The notes under the pieces are model-generated. The model was not told the DNA's origin, did no database searches, and was given only the letters and a program-made list of their open reading frames with translations. Source: Candidatus Opimibacter iunctus (GTDB lineage Bacteria > Bacteroidota > Bacteroidia > Chitinophagales > Saprospiraceae). From it: a stretch of DNA of 64,000 nt. Location of the stretch: assembly GCA_016716665.1 (NCBI GenBank), contig JADJVH010000013.1, forward strand, positions 97,660 through 161,659, in the 5' to 3' direction. Of the stretch, positions 43,092 to 53,043 are shown in pieces. The translations under genes and the position numbers were made by a program. Within the stretch, counting starts at the first letter, position 1; the number at the start of each line of letters is the position of its first letter.

Positions 43092-46000
43092 TCACTTTAG
43101 AAGTGTTACATCTCCGCTATACGTCAGTGTAGTATTGTTGTCCACAAAGGTGATTTCCACGACATACACGTACACACCCGGATTCACATATTTTCCGTGG
43201 GTGAAACCATCCCAACTACCGGCTCCAGTCGGGCTCGGTAATACCGGACCTTCCTGGTGAACCAGGTTGCCCCAGCGATCATAGATCCGGATATAGTTGA
43301 TGGAGACAACTCCAAGGCCCGTAAATATTTTGAACTCATCGTTGCGGCCATCCCCGTTAGGGCTGAAGACATTGGGGATATATACATCACGCTGGTAATC
43401 TACATCAACGTTTATACTCACAGAAGCCTGGCAGCCATTGATATCAGTCACAGTCCATGTATACAATGCAGGAACTGAATTGAATACCCACGTTCCTTCA
43501 CAGGTCGCGCAGCTCAGGGGCTCTGTGGATGTCCACAAGGTCATGGCGATAGGATTGTCACTCTGTTCGATCGTCCCTGAAATATAGATACTGTCTCCCA
43601 GGTCTATGACCGGATTTTCAGGGCCGATAGACAGTTCGATCTGATTGGGTTCCATGATGATATAGGTACTGTCGGCCGAACATCCCCTGTCATCGAACAC
43701 ACTTACGATATAAATGCCTGAAGGAAGCATCACTGGTTCACCCAGGTCAAGTAACTCGCCACTGTTGATCGTGTAGCTGTAATTACCATTACCTCCGGTG
43801 ACATCAGCATCTTCAATCAACAAGACCGTTTCATCCCCAAAACATGCAGGTGGTGCAACATCAGGCCATACCACCATGATTGGAGGAGGGGAAGTAAGTG
43901 TATAAGAAGCTGTATCTGAGCATCCTTTTGGATCAGTCACAGTGATCATATAGGTGCCTGGCGCAAGATTAGAAGCCTGGTAAGTAGTAGATACATTCGG
44001 GTCCCAGTTGAAGTCATAGCCACCACCATTGCCACCGGATACGTTGAGGGTGATGATCCCATCTGAGCTATTGCCACAGGAGAGGTTCAATGTACCTGCG
44101 GTATCAATTGCAGCAATCAATGTATCAGGCTGGGTTATAGTGAAGCTGTCAATGGCCATGCAGTTTTTGCTGTCAGTGACAGTGAGCACATGCGTGCCGG
44201 CACCCAGTCCACTATTGAGTGGAAGGGAAGGGCCGTTCATCCAGGTGTAGGTATAGGCGGGAGTGCCTCCCGAAGCAATCACCTCAAGCAGCCCATCATC
44301 ATCACCAAAACAAGTGACATCGACAGACTGGACAAGGTCTATGATGATAGAGTCAGGAGCAAATATTTCAACGGTATCCTTATAAAAACAAATTCCGTCC
44401 TGGGATACCGTAAAAATGTTGAGTCCGGGGCATAGGTTATTGATGTTGAAAAATATCCCTGTATCAGCCATGGGGTTGATCGGATCCCAATAAAGCTGGT
44501 AATCCAGGGTAGGATCTCCTGAAGACGGAATGATCCTCACAGCTCCATCACAAGTCTCAGGACAAGATGTGCTGTCAATATTGCTAAACATCAGTTGCAA
44601 TGAATTCGGAGCAATCACTTCAAAGCTATCTACAGCTATCGAATCTAAAGCATCTGTTACCGTGACGTAATATTTACCAGGTAGTAATCCGGAATATATT
44701 CCGGATGTGGTGGTATCAGGAAATGACCATATCCAGGTCACCGGTGCTGTCGCATTGGCTGTGTCAACGATGACCGTGCCGGTATATGGTCCACCTACCG
44801 CACCTTCACCACACAGGGTTGTAATACCGTGATATCAAGGTCTAGTTTCTTGGTACATTCTATTTGTACAGTATCATTGAGGATACAGAATATGGGAGCG
44901 CCCAGGATGACATCCACACTCAATGTATCAGTCTCCGTAATGGAAATAGTAGGAGTCACCTCACCGGTACTCCACAATACACCGGCACCCGGAGGAAGTG
45001 CTCCACCCTGGAATAATACGGTGACTGTTCCTCCTTCACATGGAGTCCCATTGATTACAAATGAAATATCGGCTTCTTCATTGTCATCCCACGAATTGAT
45101 CACAAATGGCAGGGTAGCGGTGCAGCCGGAAACATCATCCGTCACGGTCAATGTATAGTTACCTGAATTGAGGTTAAACAAAGTATCAGCATCCTGAAAT
45201 CCTGCACCGGCATCGAGGGTATATGTGCCTGATCCATTCAATATCTGAAACCAGATATCACCGGCAGGTGTTGGAACACAATTGTCAGGGGTCGATCCGA
45301 CGACAGAGACAATCATCGGTGCCGGGTCATTGATCGTAAAAGGAATGGAGTCTGACAGACAACTCCCTTCTGAGACCACGGCCATATAGTTGCCAGGTGC
45401 CAGAGGACTATAGTTGAACGTTCCACCAATGCAACATTGAGTGGTTACCTGGATTCCATTTTCGTAGATGGTATACGTATAGGATGGGCCAAATACACCA
45501 TTGGTCCGGCCCCTGATGGAGATACTACCATTGACTCCACCGGCGCAAGGCGGATCAGTTACGGTGATATTGGCAGTGATCGTATCTGTGTATCCTATGT
45601 TAAAGCTATAAACCGTATCACACTGGGATACATTATCTGAAATCGTGATCTGGTAGTCTCCAGGATTGAGCAACCCAATACTGATCCGGTCACTTGAAAT
45701 AGTAAATGGCGTCCCTGTCACATTGCCAGAGATAGTATAGTTTCCCATGTCAGGCGTAGCGCCTGAAAAGAGTAGACTGATCACTCCGTCCTTGGAGCCA
45801 ACACATGTTGCATTGATCAGGTTGGTTGTGGTGATGATAAAAGGATTATCATTTAGGGTGATGACGGTGCTTACTTCACACCCGTTGTCATCCTTGACCA
45901 GGATGCTGTACATACCGTCAGGAAGACTGGTCACCAGTGACGAATCACCAACGTTGCGTATAAATCCGGAGCCTGCAAGGTTTGGACCGGAAAGGCTTTG

Positions 46001-46924
46001 CCAGATATAACTATATGGAGCGCTGCCCCCGACCGGTTTGATCCACATCGTACCGTTCTTGAATTTATAGCATGTAGGGTCTTTCAGGCGTGTCGTTATA
46101 CTGAGTTCAATGGCCGAGACATCAGTATTGTAGGTAACGCTATTACCTAAAGCATCCGTAAGGAGTACATCATAATTTCCTGTTGGAACATTCAGGGTAT
46201 TGTTTCCTCCTTCGGTAGCAATGATGACTGGTCCGCCAGTCGTACCGGAGACCGTTTCCACCCAGGTGATATTATACGGAGCATTCCCACCATAAGCAGT
46301 GATATCAATAGTACCATTGCCTCCTGCAACAGCAGGTCCACAACTCGTCACAAAGCCAACAAGATCTACTGCATTGTCTACAGTCATGCAACAATTGACT
46401 GAATCTGAAGGCACCTCACCCACGACATCAACTACCTGAAAATCAAAATAGGGGCTTATCCCTACACAACTCGTAGTTGTAGGTGCTCCAATGATTCGAA
46501 AACAAATTTCAAATAGAACAGTGCCGTCAGGTTGAGACTCACCTGCAAGAGGGAAGCCCAGTGGGATCACCTTCAAAGCATTTGGCCCGGAGAGGTTGAA
46601 GTCAGCATTTGCATTGATACTTGGCGAACCTATATTCGAAATCTCAATATAATCAAGCACACTGCTGTTCCAGAATATCTCAAATTGAAAGATGACGATA
46701 TCTGTAAAGTTAGTCACCGTCACAGGGACACAAATGGTATCCCCAGGCTCGCCATCGATACAGCCAAAGCTAAAGATGACAGGGTCTATTCCTTTGGAAG
46801 GGGACGAGATTAGATCTCTGATAGCGACGAGATCATTGGAGAGACCTGCCTGAATCGAAAATCCGATGAAAATGGTCAGGAGGCAAACCCATTTTCTTAT
46901 GTTTTTAACATGCAGATTTTCCAT
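43092..46924 (-). CDS. Large repetitive T9SS type-B cargo protein (SprB-like repeats), frameshifted
   Basis: About 1,277 aa if one base is restored near 44805-44835. The N-terminal half has a signal peptide (IFIGFSIQAGLS), a cohesin-like domain (GDTICVPVTVTNFTDIVIFQFEIFW), then many 70-90-aa SprB-type repeats with patterns such as GxYTVTVTDxxGC (PGDYQITISDNVSQCD, AGTHVLTVTDSKNC, PGTYMITVTDPKGC). The C-terminus is a CHU_C domain (YIPNVFSPNGDGRNDEFKIF, IRIYDRWGNLVHQEG, GKYVNPGVYVYVVEI). The junction loses frame at ILQP/CGEGAVGGPY. Probably a cell-surface adhesin moved by the gliding machinery. Confidence 0.85.
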
Positions 46925-46965
46925 TCAGGGGTAATAGTATTAGTTTTTTCTATAATATGTTCGCG

Positions 46966-46973
46966 CAAAAATA
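46966..46973 (-). promoter_or_regulatory. Predicted -7 element of the large cargo gene
   Basis: TATTTTTG on the minus strand, 41 nt before the ATG at 46924. No clear -33 box. Confidence 0.4.
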
Positions 46974-47118
46974 GCGTTTCAAATCGGGTTTACGGTCGGG
47001 GTTTTCATTTAATTTTATAAAGGAGAGGGTTTAGTTAAGATTCCTTTTTATCAGGAATGGCTGCCTGAGGGGCAGAACGATATCTTAACGATTATAGGAT
47101 TTGCATTAGTATACCCCA

Positions 47119-48360
47119 TTACATAATTTTTCCGCCCAGAATGACTTTGTCAATCCAACTGGCCCCGAAAGTATACGGCAGGTAATCGATGCTGGATACA
47201 GGCTTAGTAATGAGTAGGTTAGCTGATTTTGAAGGAGTTATACTTCCGGTATGGTGGCCGAGCTCTATGGCAGCAGCACCATTGATCGTCAATGCATTGA
47301 TGCCTTCAGCCGGGAGCATCTTGAGTTTGATGCAAGCCAGGGAAAGGATAAAGGACATATTACCACTGGGGGATGAACCAGGATTGTAATCACTGGCCAG
47401 AGCTACACACAAGTTGTTTTCCATCATTTTACGGGCCGGAGCGTAAGGCAAGCCCAGAAAGAATGCGGTTGAAGGGAGGATAGTAGCTATGGTGTCACTT
47501 GAGGCCAGTACTGCAATCTCCTCAGGTCCAGTGTATTCAAGATGATCTACAGAGACCGCCTTATGCTTTACACCAACCTGGATGCCACCGGAATAATCCA
47601 GCTCATTGGCATGAATTTTTGGTTTCAACCCATACCTGGCTCCTGCAGTCAGTATCCTGTCAGTTTCTTCTACGGTATAGAATCCTTTGTCACAAAAGAC
47701 ATCAATGTAATCCGCCAGTCCCTCCTCACCGATCCGAGGGAGCATTTCATCAGTGAGCAAACGCAGATATTCAGGGCGGTTCATCTTGTATGCTGCAGGC
47801 ATAGCATGGGCTCCAAGGAAATTTGCTTTGATAGGAATCAGGTTGAGTTCCTTAAGCCTGCGGATCACCCTGAGCATTTTTATTTCACTCTCGGGAGTCA
47901 ATCCATACCCACTCTTGATTTCAATAGCCCCGGTACCCATCTGCATCACTTCGAGCAACCTGACGTAGGCCTGCTCAAAGAGGAAATCTTCGGAGGCAGC
48001 ATTGAGCCTTGCAGCGGAGTTTAGTATCCCACCACCTCGCTCTGCAATCTGTTCATACGTCAACCCCTTTATGCGGTCCACAAATTCACTTTCCCGCCAG
48101 GCTGCAAACACAAGGTGTGTGTGGCTGTCTGCAAAGGCAGGCAAGACAATTCTGCCGGTACAGTCGATGACTGCATCAGCACGATCTATGCTGCAGTCTG
48201 CATCTTTTCCAAACCTGGTGATGATGCCATCCTCTGCAAGCAGGTATGCATTTTCGAGCGTATTTAAATGTCCCATTTCCAGGCCTTTAAGCCGGGTAGT
48301 CTCTTGAGGTAAAATACCTGCCAAGCTGGAAATACGCCTTAGAAGTATTGATTTTGACAA
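47119..48360 (-). CDS. hutI: Imidazolonepropionase
   Basis: 413 aa amidohydrolase that opens imidazolone-5-propionate in histidine degradation. The metal site is FADSHTHLVFAAWRESEF (near residue 78), followed by GLTYEQIAERGGGILNSAARL, MGTGAIEIKSGYGL, KIHANELDYSGG, SVDHLEYT and ALASDYNPGSSPSGNM. Translation begins at a TTG (48358-48360), 20 nt downstream of a -7 element. hutU, hutH and hutG are not in the window. Confidence 0.93.
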   Translation of the reverse strand: MSKSILLRRISSLAGILPQETTRLKGLEMGHLNTLENAYLLAEDGIITRFGKDADCSIDRADAVIDCTGRIVLPAFADSHTHLVFAAWRESEFVDRIKGLTYEQIAERGGGILNSAARLNAASEDFLFEQAYVRLLEVMQMGTGAIEIKSGYGLTPESEIKMLRVIRRLKELNLIPIKANFLGAHAMPAAYKMNRPEYLRLLTDEMLPRIGEEGLADYIDVFCDKGFYTVEETDRILTAGARYGLKPKIHANELDYSGGIQVGVKHKAVSVDHLEYTGPEEIAVLASSDTIATILPSTAFFLGLPYAPARKMMENNLCVALASDYNPGSSPSGNMSFILSLACIKLKMLPAEGINALTINGAAAIELGHHTGSITPSKSANLLITKPVSSIDYLPYTFGASWIDKVILGGKIM

Positions 48361-48380
48361 TGCAGTTGGGTATATGCAGG

Positions 48381-48388
48381 CAAAGGTA
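48381..48388 (-). promoter_or_regulatory. Predicted -7 element of hutI
   Basis: TACCTTTG on the minus strand. It supports the TTG start of hutI at 48360 since no ATG lies between. Confidence 0.5.
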
Positions 48389-48404
48389 TCCTGCTCCGGC
48401 CAAT

Positions 48405-48439
48405 AAATGAAAAAGCAGGAATGTTGATTCCTGCTTTTT
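48405..48439 (-). terminator. Rho-independent terminator of the thioredoxin-SPOR gene
   Basis: A 13-bp perfect stem (48410-48422 with 48427-48439, AAAAAGCAGGAAT/ATTCCTGCTTTTT) and a GTTG loop; read on the minus strand it ends in a T-run. It separates the thioredoxin-SPOR gene from hutI. Confidence 0.88.
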
Positions 48440-48468
48440 CAGATTTATAATATTGGGGGAAAGTATTC

Positions 48469-49281
48469 TTAAAGGTCTGTCATTTTCTTTACTGAAGCCT
48501 TAATGCCAGCTCCGGTTAATGCTTGAAGTTGTTTGTTAGCCTCGACCTCAGAGACGAAGGCACTGGAAATCACCCGGTAAAAGGTAGTGCCGTTCTGAAC
48601 GGTGGTTTTAATACTGTATGGCTCAAATCCCTTCCCCTTGAGGTCCGTCACCAGTTTGGAGGCATTAGCTTCGGAACCGAAATATCCGGCCTGGAGGACA
48701 TAACCTGAGGCAAGTGATTCTGGTGCATTTGCTGTCACGGAAGGAGTGGTCGGTTTATTTTCTACAGGTGCAGGAGGAGCTACTTTAACAGGCTCTTTTA
48801 CTGGTGTAGCAACTGGGGCAGATGTGCTTGATTCTGAAGGTGTTGTTGATGCCGGAGAGGCCTTGAAAACCGGAATAGGTTTGGCCTCAGGTTTGGCTTC
48901 TTGTGCCGCTGTCGGCGTTTCAGGCCTGACGTGTGGATTCTTCCATTCCCCTGCCCATTTTTGTTTCAGATTGCCAGCAGCATCAAGAATAGCCCAGGAT
49001 GGAGCAGAGTTTAATCCGTATTTGTCCATGATGACTGCCCCATCAAAATCCTGCATGTCCACCAGGGTGGAGATAAAGATTTTAGTGCCTACCTGATCTT
49101 TTTCAAAATTGGCCCAGGCCGCGTCGCATTCGACACATGATTTCTTGGAAAAGAAGATCAGCAGGTCCTTCTGGTAGTTCTTGGATGCCTCCTTGGCTGC
49201 GATGTAGGAAGGGTAGAAATTTGGCGTCTTAGGGGTAGCGATGTTCAAAAAGAACGCAAGGGAAAGAAGGTATAGATTCAT
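48469..49281 (-). CDS. Thioredoxin-fold and SPOR-domain fusion protein
   Basis: 270 aa. A signal peptide (about 1-16) is followed by a thioredoxin-like domain (about 20-115) with the CVEC motif in FFSKKSCVECDAAWANF and a SAPSWAILDAAG cis-proline loop. A Pro/Ala/Thr-rich linker (about 125-190) leads to a C-terminal SPOR domain (YVLQAGYFGSEANASKLVTDLKGKGFEPY). SPOR domains bind denuded septal peptidoglycan. The combination suggests a periplasmic disulfide or thiol enzyme localised to the division site (inference). Ends in its own terminator. Confidence 0.8.
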   Translation of the reverse strand: MNLYLLSLAFFLNIATPKTPNFYPSYIAAKEASKNYQKDLLIFFSKKSCVECDAAWANFEKDQVGTKIFISTLVDMQDFDGAVIMDKYGLNSAPSWAILDAAGNLKQKWAGEWKNPHVRPETPTAAQEAKPEAKPIPVFKASPASTTPSESSTSAPVATPVKEPVKVAPPAPVENKPTTPSVTANAPESLASGYVLQAGYFGSEANASKLVTDLKGKGFEPYSIKTTVQNGTTFYRVISSAFVSEVEANKQLQALTGAGIKASVKKMTDL

Positions 49282-49452
49282 GATATTAAAGTTAAGCGTA
49301 ATTTATAAATGCTTGTAAACTATCTTATTAATGAGCAAAAACTATACCAATTCCCATGGGAAGGGACCCGGGGAGTCCGAATGCCTAAACCGTTAAGATT
49401 CAATGGGAGATGTATAGAATTGCCTACCTTCGCCGTCCTAAAATTTCATCCG

Positions 49453-50442
49453 ATGTCCCAAATTCGTGCTGCCATCAAAGGCGTTTACGGTTATATCCCT
49501 GAAGATGTCCTGACCAACAAAGCTCTCGAGACCCTGGTCGATACCAATGATGAGTGGATAAAAGCCCGGACCGGTATTGAAGAGCGGCATATCCTCCGCG
49601 ACCCGGAAAAAGCCACATCTTATATGGCGACCGAAGCAGTTCTTGGATTGCTAAAGAAAACAGGTTTATCACCGCTTGATATCGATCTGCTGATCTGTGC
49701 ATCTGTAACACCGGATTATTTCTTCCCGGATACAGGTACGCTCATTGCCTACAATATTGGTGCAAAGAATGCCTTTGCCTATGATATCCAGGCTGCTTGT
49801 TCTGGGTTCCTTTTTTCAGCCACTACAGGGGCTAAGTTTATTGAGTCCGGCGCCTATAAGAATGTGATTGTGGTCGGCGCAGACAAGATGTCCTCTATTA
49901 CAGACTATACAGACCGGGCGACCTGCATCTTATTTGGGGATGCAGCCGGGGCTATTTTATTGCAACCAAGCGACAAGGGGTATGGCCTCCAGGATTCCTG
50001 GATGCGGGTTGATGGGGTAGGAGCAGAGTTTCTGCACATGAAAGGTGGAGGGTCCAAAAATCCTCCAACACATGAGACCGTAGATAAGAAATGGCATTAT
50101 CTCTTCCAGGATGGCAAGCCAGTATTCAAGGCCGCTGTAAAGGGAATGGCTGAAGCGGTCAGTGAGATTATGAAGCGCAATAACCTGGGACCTGATGATA
50201 TAGCCTATGTGGTACCTCACCAGGCTAATCTCCGGATTATCCAGGCAGTAGCGGATTATCTCAAGTTCCCAATGGAGAAGGTTATGGTCAATATCCAGAA
50301 ATACGGCAATACCACTTCTGCTACCATCCCCCTTTGTTTGTGGGAATGGGAGGACAAGCTCAAGCCAGGGGACAAAATCATCCTTACCTCGTTTGGAGGA
50401 GGATATACCTGGGGGGCTAGTCTCTGGAACTGGGCATATTGA
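49453..50442 (+). CDS. fabH: 3-oxoacyl-ACP synthase III
   Basis: 329 aa from the ATG at 49453; a longer frame to 49309 has no homology. The catalytic triad is C116 (DIQAACSGFL), H256 (VVPHQANLRI) and N286 (KYGNTTSATIPL). GDAAGAILL and the final SFGGGYTWGASL are typical. It starts fatty acid chains by condensing acetyl-CoA (or branched acyl-CoA) with malonyl-ACP. It is first of fabH-efp-accB-accC, the usual Bacteroidota order; plsX and rpmF, often upstream, are not here. Confidence 0.95.
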   Translation: MSQIRAAIKGVYGYIPEDVLTNKALETLVDTNDEWIKARTGIEERHILRDPEKATSYMATEAVLGLLKKTGLSPLDIDLLICASVTPDYFFPDTGTLIAYNIGAKNAFAYDIQAACSGFLFSATTGAKFIESGAYKNVIVVGADKMSSITDYTDRATCILFGDAAGAILLQPSDKGYGLQDSWMRVDGVGAEFLHMKGGGSKNPPTHETVDKKWHYLFQDGKPVFKAAVKGMAEAVSEIMKRNNLGPDDIAYVVPHQANLRIIQAVADYLKFPMEKVMVNIQKYGNTTSATIPLCLWEWEDKLKPGDKIILTSFGGGYTWGASLWNWAY

Positions 50443-50494
50443 TCCATATTGAGATCGCTTATTGGCAAAAGGGAATTTAGCGTCCAAAAAGCCC

Positions 50495-50502
50495 TATATT
50501 TG
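50495..50502 (+). promoter_or_regulatory. Predicted -7 element of efp
   Basis: TATATTTG, 38 nt before the efp ATG; it suggests that efp-accBC can be transcribed apart from fabH. Confidence 0.45.
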
Positions 50503-50540
50503 CCCCCTCATTTTATGACTTTTCTTTAACACCGTTTTAT

Positions 50541-51104
50541 ATGGCTACTACAGCAGACATCAAAAAGGGACTCTGCCTTGAATTTAATAATGATATATTT
50601 TATGTAGTTGATTTTCAGCATGTTAAGCCAGGAAAAGGCAATGCCTTCGTCAGGACTAAACTGAAAAGCCTCACCACTGGAAAAGTAGTAGACAACACTT
50701 TCCAGTCTGGCCACACCATCAATGATGTACGCGTAGAACGCCGCAAATTTCAATTCCTCTACAGTGACGATATGGGTTACAATTTCATGAACAATGAAAC
50801 CTTTGAACAGGTCAGTGTTCAGGAATCAATGATTGAAAATGCAAACCTGATGAAAGAGGGGCTTGAAGTGGAAATCCTTATCCATGCTGCATTAGAAACA
50901 CCACTCTCCGTCGAATTACCCCAATATGTTATCTTGGAGGTGACTTACACCGAACCTGGATTACGTGGAGATACGGCAACTAACACGTTGAAGGCAGCAA
51001 CTGTTGAAACAGGCGCTGAAGTAAGAGTGCCACTGTTTATAGATGCAGGGGAAAAGGTAAAGATCGACACCGCGACCGGTAATTATGTTGAACGGGCTAA
51101 ATAA
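50541..51104 (+). CDS. efp: Translation elongation factor P
   Basis: 187 aa, three beta-barrel domains. The functional loop reads VKPGKGNAFVRTKL with K32 at the tip; in many bacteria this lysine is beta-lysylated. The rest (FQSGHTINDVRVERRKFQFLY, LPQYVILEVTYTEPGLRGDTATNTLK) is standard. EF-P frees ribosomes stalled at polyproline. No epmA or epmB is in the window. Ten-nt spacing to accB. Confidence 0.96.
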   Translation: MATTADIKKGLCLEFNNDIFYVVDFQHVKPGKGNAFVRTKLKSLTTGKVVDNTFQSGHTINDVRVERRKFQFLYSDDMGYNFMNNETFEQVSVQESMIENANLMKEGLEVEILIHAALETPLSVELPQYVILEVTYTEPGLRGDTATNTLKAATVETGAEVRVPLFIDAGEKVKIDTATGNYVERAK

Positions 51105-51113
51105 CCATTAGAT

Positions 51114-51635
51114 ATGGATTCAAAGGAAATACAAGAGTTACTCAAGCTGATCAATCGCCTGGAACTTGCTGAATTCAAATACAAGGAGGGAGACCTTCAG
51201 TTTTCAGTAAGGACAAAATATTTCATGAGCTCCCGCTCAGGCCAGGAGATGATGCCTTCCTATGTTTCGATGCCAGCTCCTGCTCCGGTGGTGCATGCAC
51301 CGGCTGCCCCGTTGGCGCCAGCAACCAAATCTGCTGCCGAAAATGAAGGCGAAGGCGGTACTTCAGCTCCTACAGCTGCCGCAAAAGATAACCTGATTGA
51401 AATCAGGTCTCCTATTGTTGGTACATTTTACCGTTCTGCTTCTCCTGACAAACCGGTTTATGTCAAGCCAGGAGACACGATCGAGGTAGGTACAGTCGTC
51501 TGTATCGTGGAAGCTATGAAGTTGTTCAACGAGATAGAATCAGAAGTAGCCGGAAAGGTGGTCAAGATTGTGGCAGAGGACGCTTCTCCTGTTGAATACG
51601 ACCAATTACTCTTCCTCATTGATCCGAACGGATAA
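51114..51635 (+). CDS. accB: Acetyl-CoA carboxylase biotin carboxyl carrier protein
   Basis: 173 aa. N-terminal helix, an Ala/Pro-rich linker (about 55-90) and the biotinyl domain with K136 in VEAMKLFNE. It carries the carboxyl group between biotin carboxylase and carboxyltransferase. Located between efp and accC. Confidence 0.96.
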   Translation: MDSKEIQELLKLINRLELAEFKYKEGDLQFSVRTKYFMSSRSGQEMMPSYVSMPAPAPVVHAPAAPLAPATKSAAENEGEGGTSAPTAAAKDNLIEIRSPIVGTFYRSASPDKPVYVKPGDTIEVGTVVCIVEAMKLFNEIESEVAGKVVKIVAEDASPVEYDQLLFLIDPNG

Positions 51636-51702
51636 GCAGATATCATCGGGGTAGTGCCGGTATTGTCCAGCCCATTAGATTATTTTAACCAGATCATTTC
51701 GG

Positions 51703-53043
51703 ATGTTTAAAAAGATACTCATAGCAAATAGGGGTGAGATTGCCCTGCGGGTTATTCGTACTTGTAAAGAGATGGGCATCAGTACTGTCGCGGTCTATAG
51801 TACAGCGGATAAAAACAGTCTTCACGTTCGTTTCGCTGACGAAGCGGTTTGTATCGGCCCGCCAAAATCAAGCGACTCTTATCTGAGCATTCCACGTATC
51901 ATGGCGGCAATGGAAATCACCAATGCTGATGCCATTCATCCGGGTTACGGATTCCTTGCCGAGAATGCTGATTTCGCTGAAGTCTGCAAAGAGTATGGCG
52001 TCAAGTTTATAGGACCCACCCCGTGGATGATCAACCAGATGGGGGATAAGATTACTGCCAAGGAAACCATGATCAAAGCCGGTGTTCCCGTAGTACCAGG
52101 TAGTGGCGGATTAGTACTGGATGTTACACATGCTCGTAAGATCAGCAAGGATATTGGATATCCTGTGATCATGAAAGCTACTGCAGGAGGTGGTGGTAAA
52201 GGTATGCGTGTGGTCTGGAATGAAAAGGACCTCGAAGATCTCTGGCATAAGGCACGTCAGGAAGCCAAGGCATCCTTTGGCAATGACGGCATCTATATCG
52301 AGAAATTTATTGAAGAGCCCAGGCATATCGAATTCCAGATTGTCGGAGACCAGCATGGGCATGTAGTCCACTTATCTGAAAGGGAATGCTCCATCCAACG
52401 CCGCCATCAGAAGTTGCTGGAAGAATCCCCATCCCCATTCCTCGATGAATCCCTCCGGAATAAAATGGGTAAGGCTGCGATCAAGGCAGGTAAGGCCATC
52501 AATTATGAAGGCGTAGGTACAATTGAGTTTCTCGTCGACAAGCACAAGAATTTTTATTTCATGGAGATGAATACCCGTATACAGGTAGAGCATCCCGTGA
52601 CGGAAGAAGTGATCGATCATGACCTGATCAAGGAACAGATCAAGGTGGCTGCCGGAATTCCTATTTCCGGCAAAAATTATTTCCCCAATGGTCATGCCAT
52701 TGAGTGCAGGATCAACGCCGAAGATCCATACAACAATTTCAGGCCAAGTCCCGGAACCATCACTTCATTTCACAGCCCTAAAGGGCATGGCGTCCGCGTC
52801 GATACGCATGTATATGCTGGGTATACCATTCCTCCATATTATGACAGTATGATTGCCAAGCTGATCTGCAAGGCACCTACACGCGAAGATTGCATCAAGA
52901 AGATGCAGCGTGCATTAGATGAATTTATCGTGGAAGGGGTCAATACGACTATTCCGTTTCATAAGAAGCTAATGCAGGATCCTAAATTCAGGTCCGGTGA
53001 CTTTCATACAGGCTTCCTCGAAAGCTTCAAGTTGGAAGACTAA
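51703..53043 (+). CDS. accC: Acetyl-CoA carboxylase, biotin carboxylase subunit
   Basis: 446 aa. KILIANRGEIALRVIRTCKEMG, GYGFLAENADFAEVC, the ATP-grasp loop VIMKATAGGGGKGMRVVW, and NFYFMEMNTRIQVEHPVTEEV with catalytic residues are present. Carboxylates biotin on AccB with bicarbonate and ATP. Its TAA overlaps the ATG of the ABC exporter gene by one base (TAATG). Confidence 0.97.
   Translation: MFKKILIANRGEIALRVIRTCKEMGISTVAVYSTADKNSLHVRFADEAVCIGPPKSSDSYLSIPRIMAAMEITNADAIHPGYGFLAENADFAEVCKEYGVKFIGPTPWMINQMGDKITAKETMIKAGVPVVPGSGGLVLDVTHARKISKDIGYPVIMKATAGGGGKGMRVVWNEKDLEDLWHKARQEAKASFGNDGIYIEKFIEEPRHIEFQIVGDQHGHVVHLSERECSIQRRHQKLLEESPSPFLDESLRNKMGKAAIKAGKAINYEGVGTIEFLVDKHKNFYFMEMNTRIQVEHPVTEEVIDHDLIKEQIKVAAGIPISGKNYFPNGHAIECRINAEDPYNNFRPSPGTITSFHSPKGHGVRVDTHVYAGYTIPPYYDSMIAKLICKAPTREDCIKKMQRALDEFIVEGVNTTIPFHKKLMQDPKFRSGDFHTGFLESFKLED

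Noticed and set aside
43092..44741. Separate cargo gene distinct from 44795-46924
   Set aside because: It has no signal peptide or start, the upstream frame continues with GEGAVGGPYTGTV, and one restored base joins both parts.
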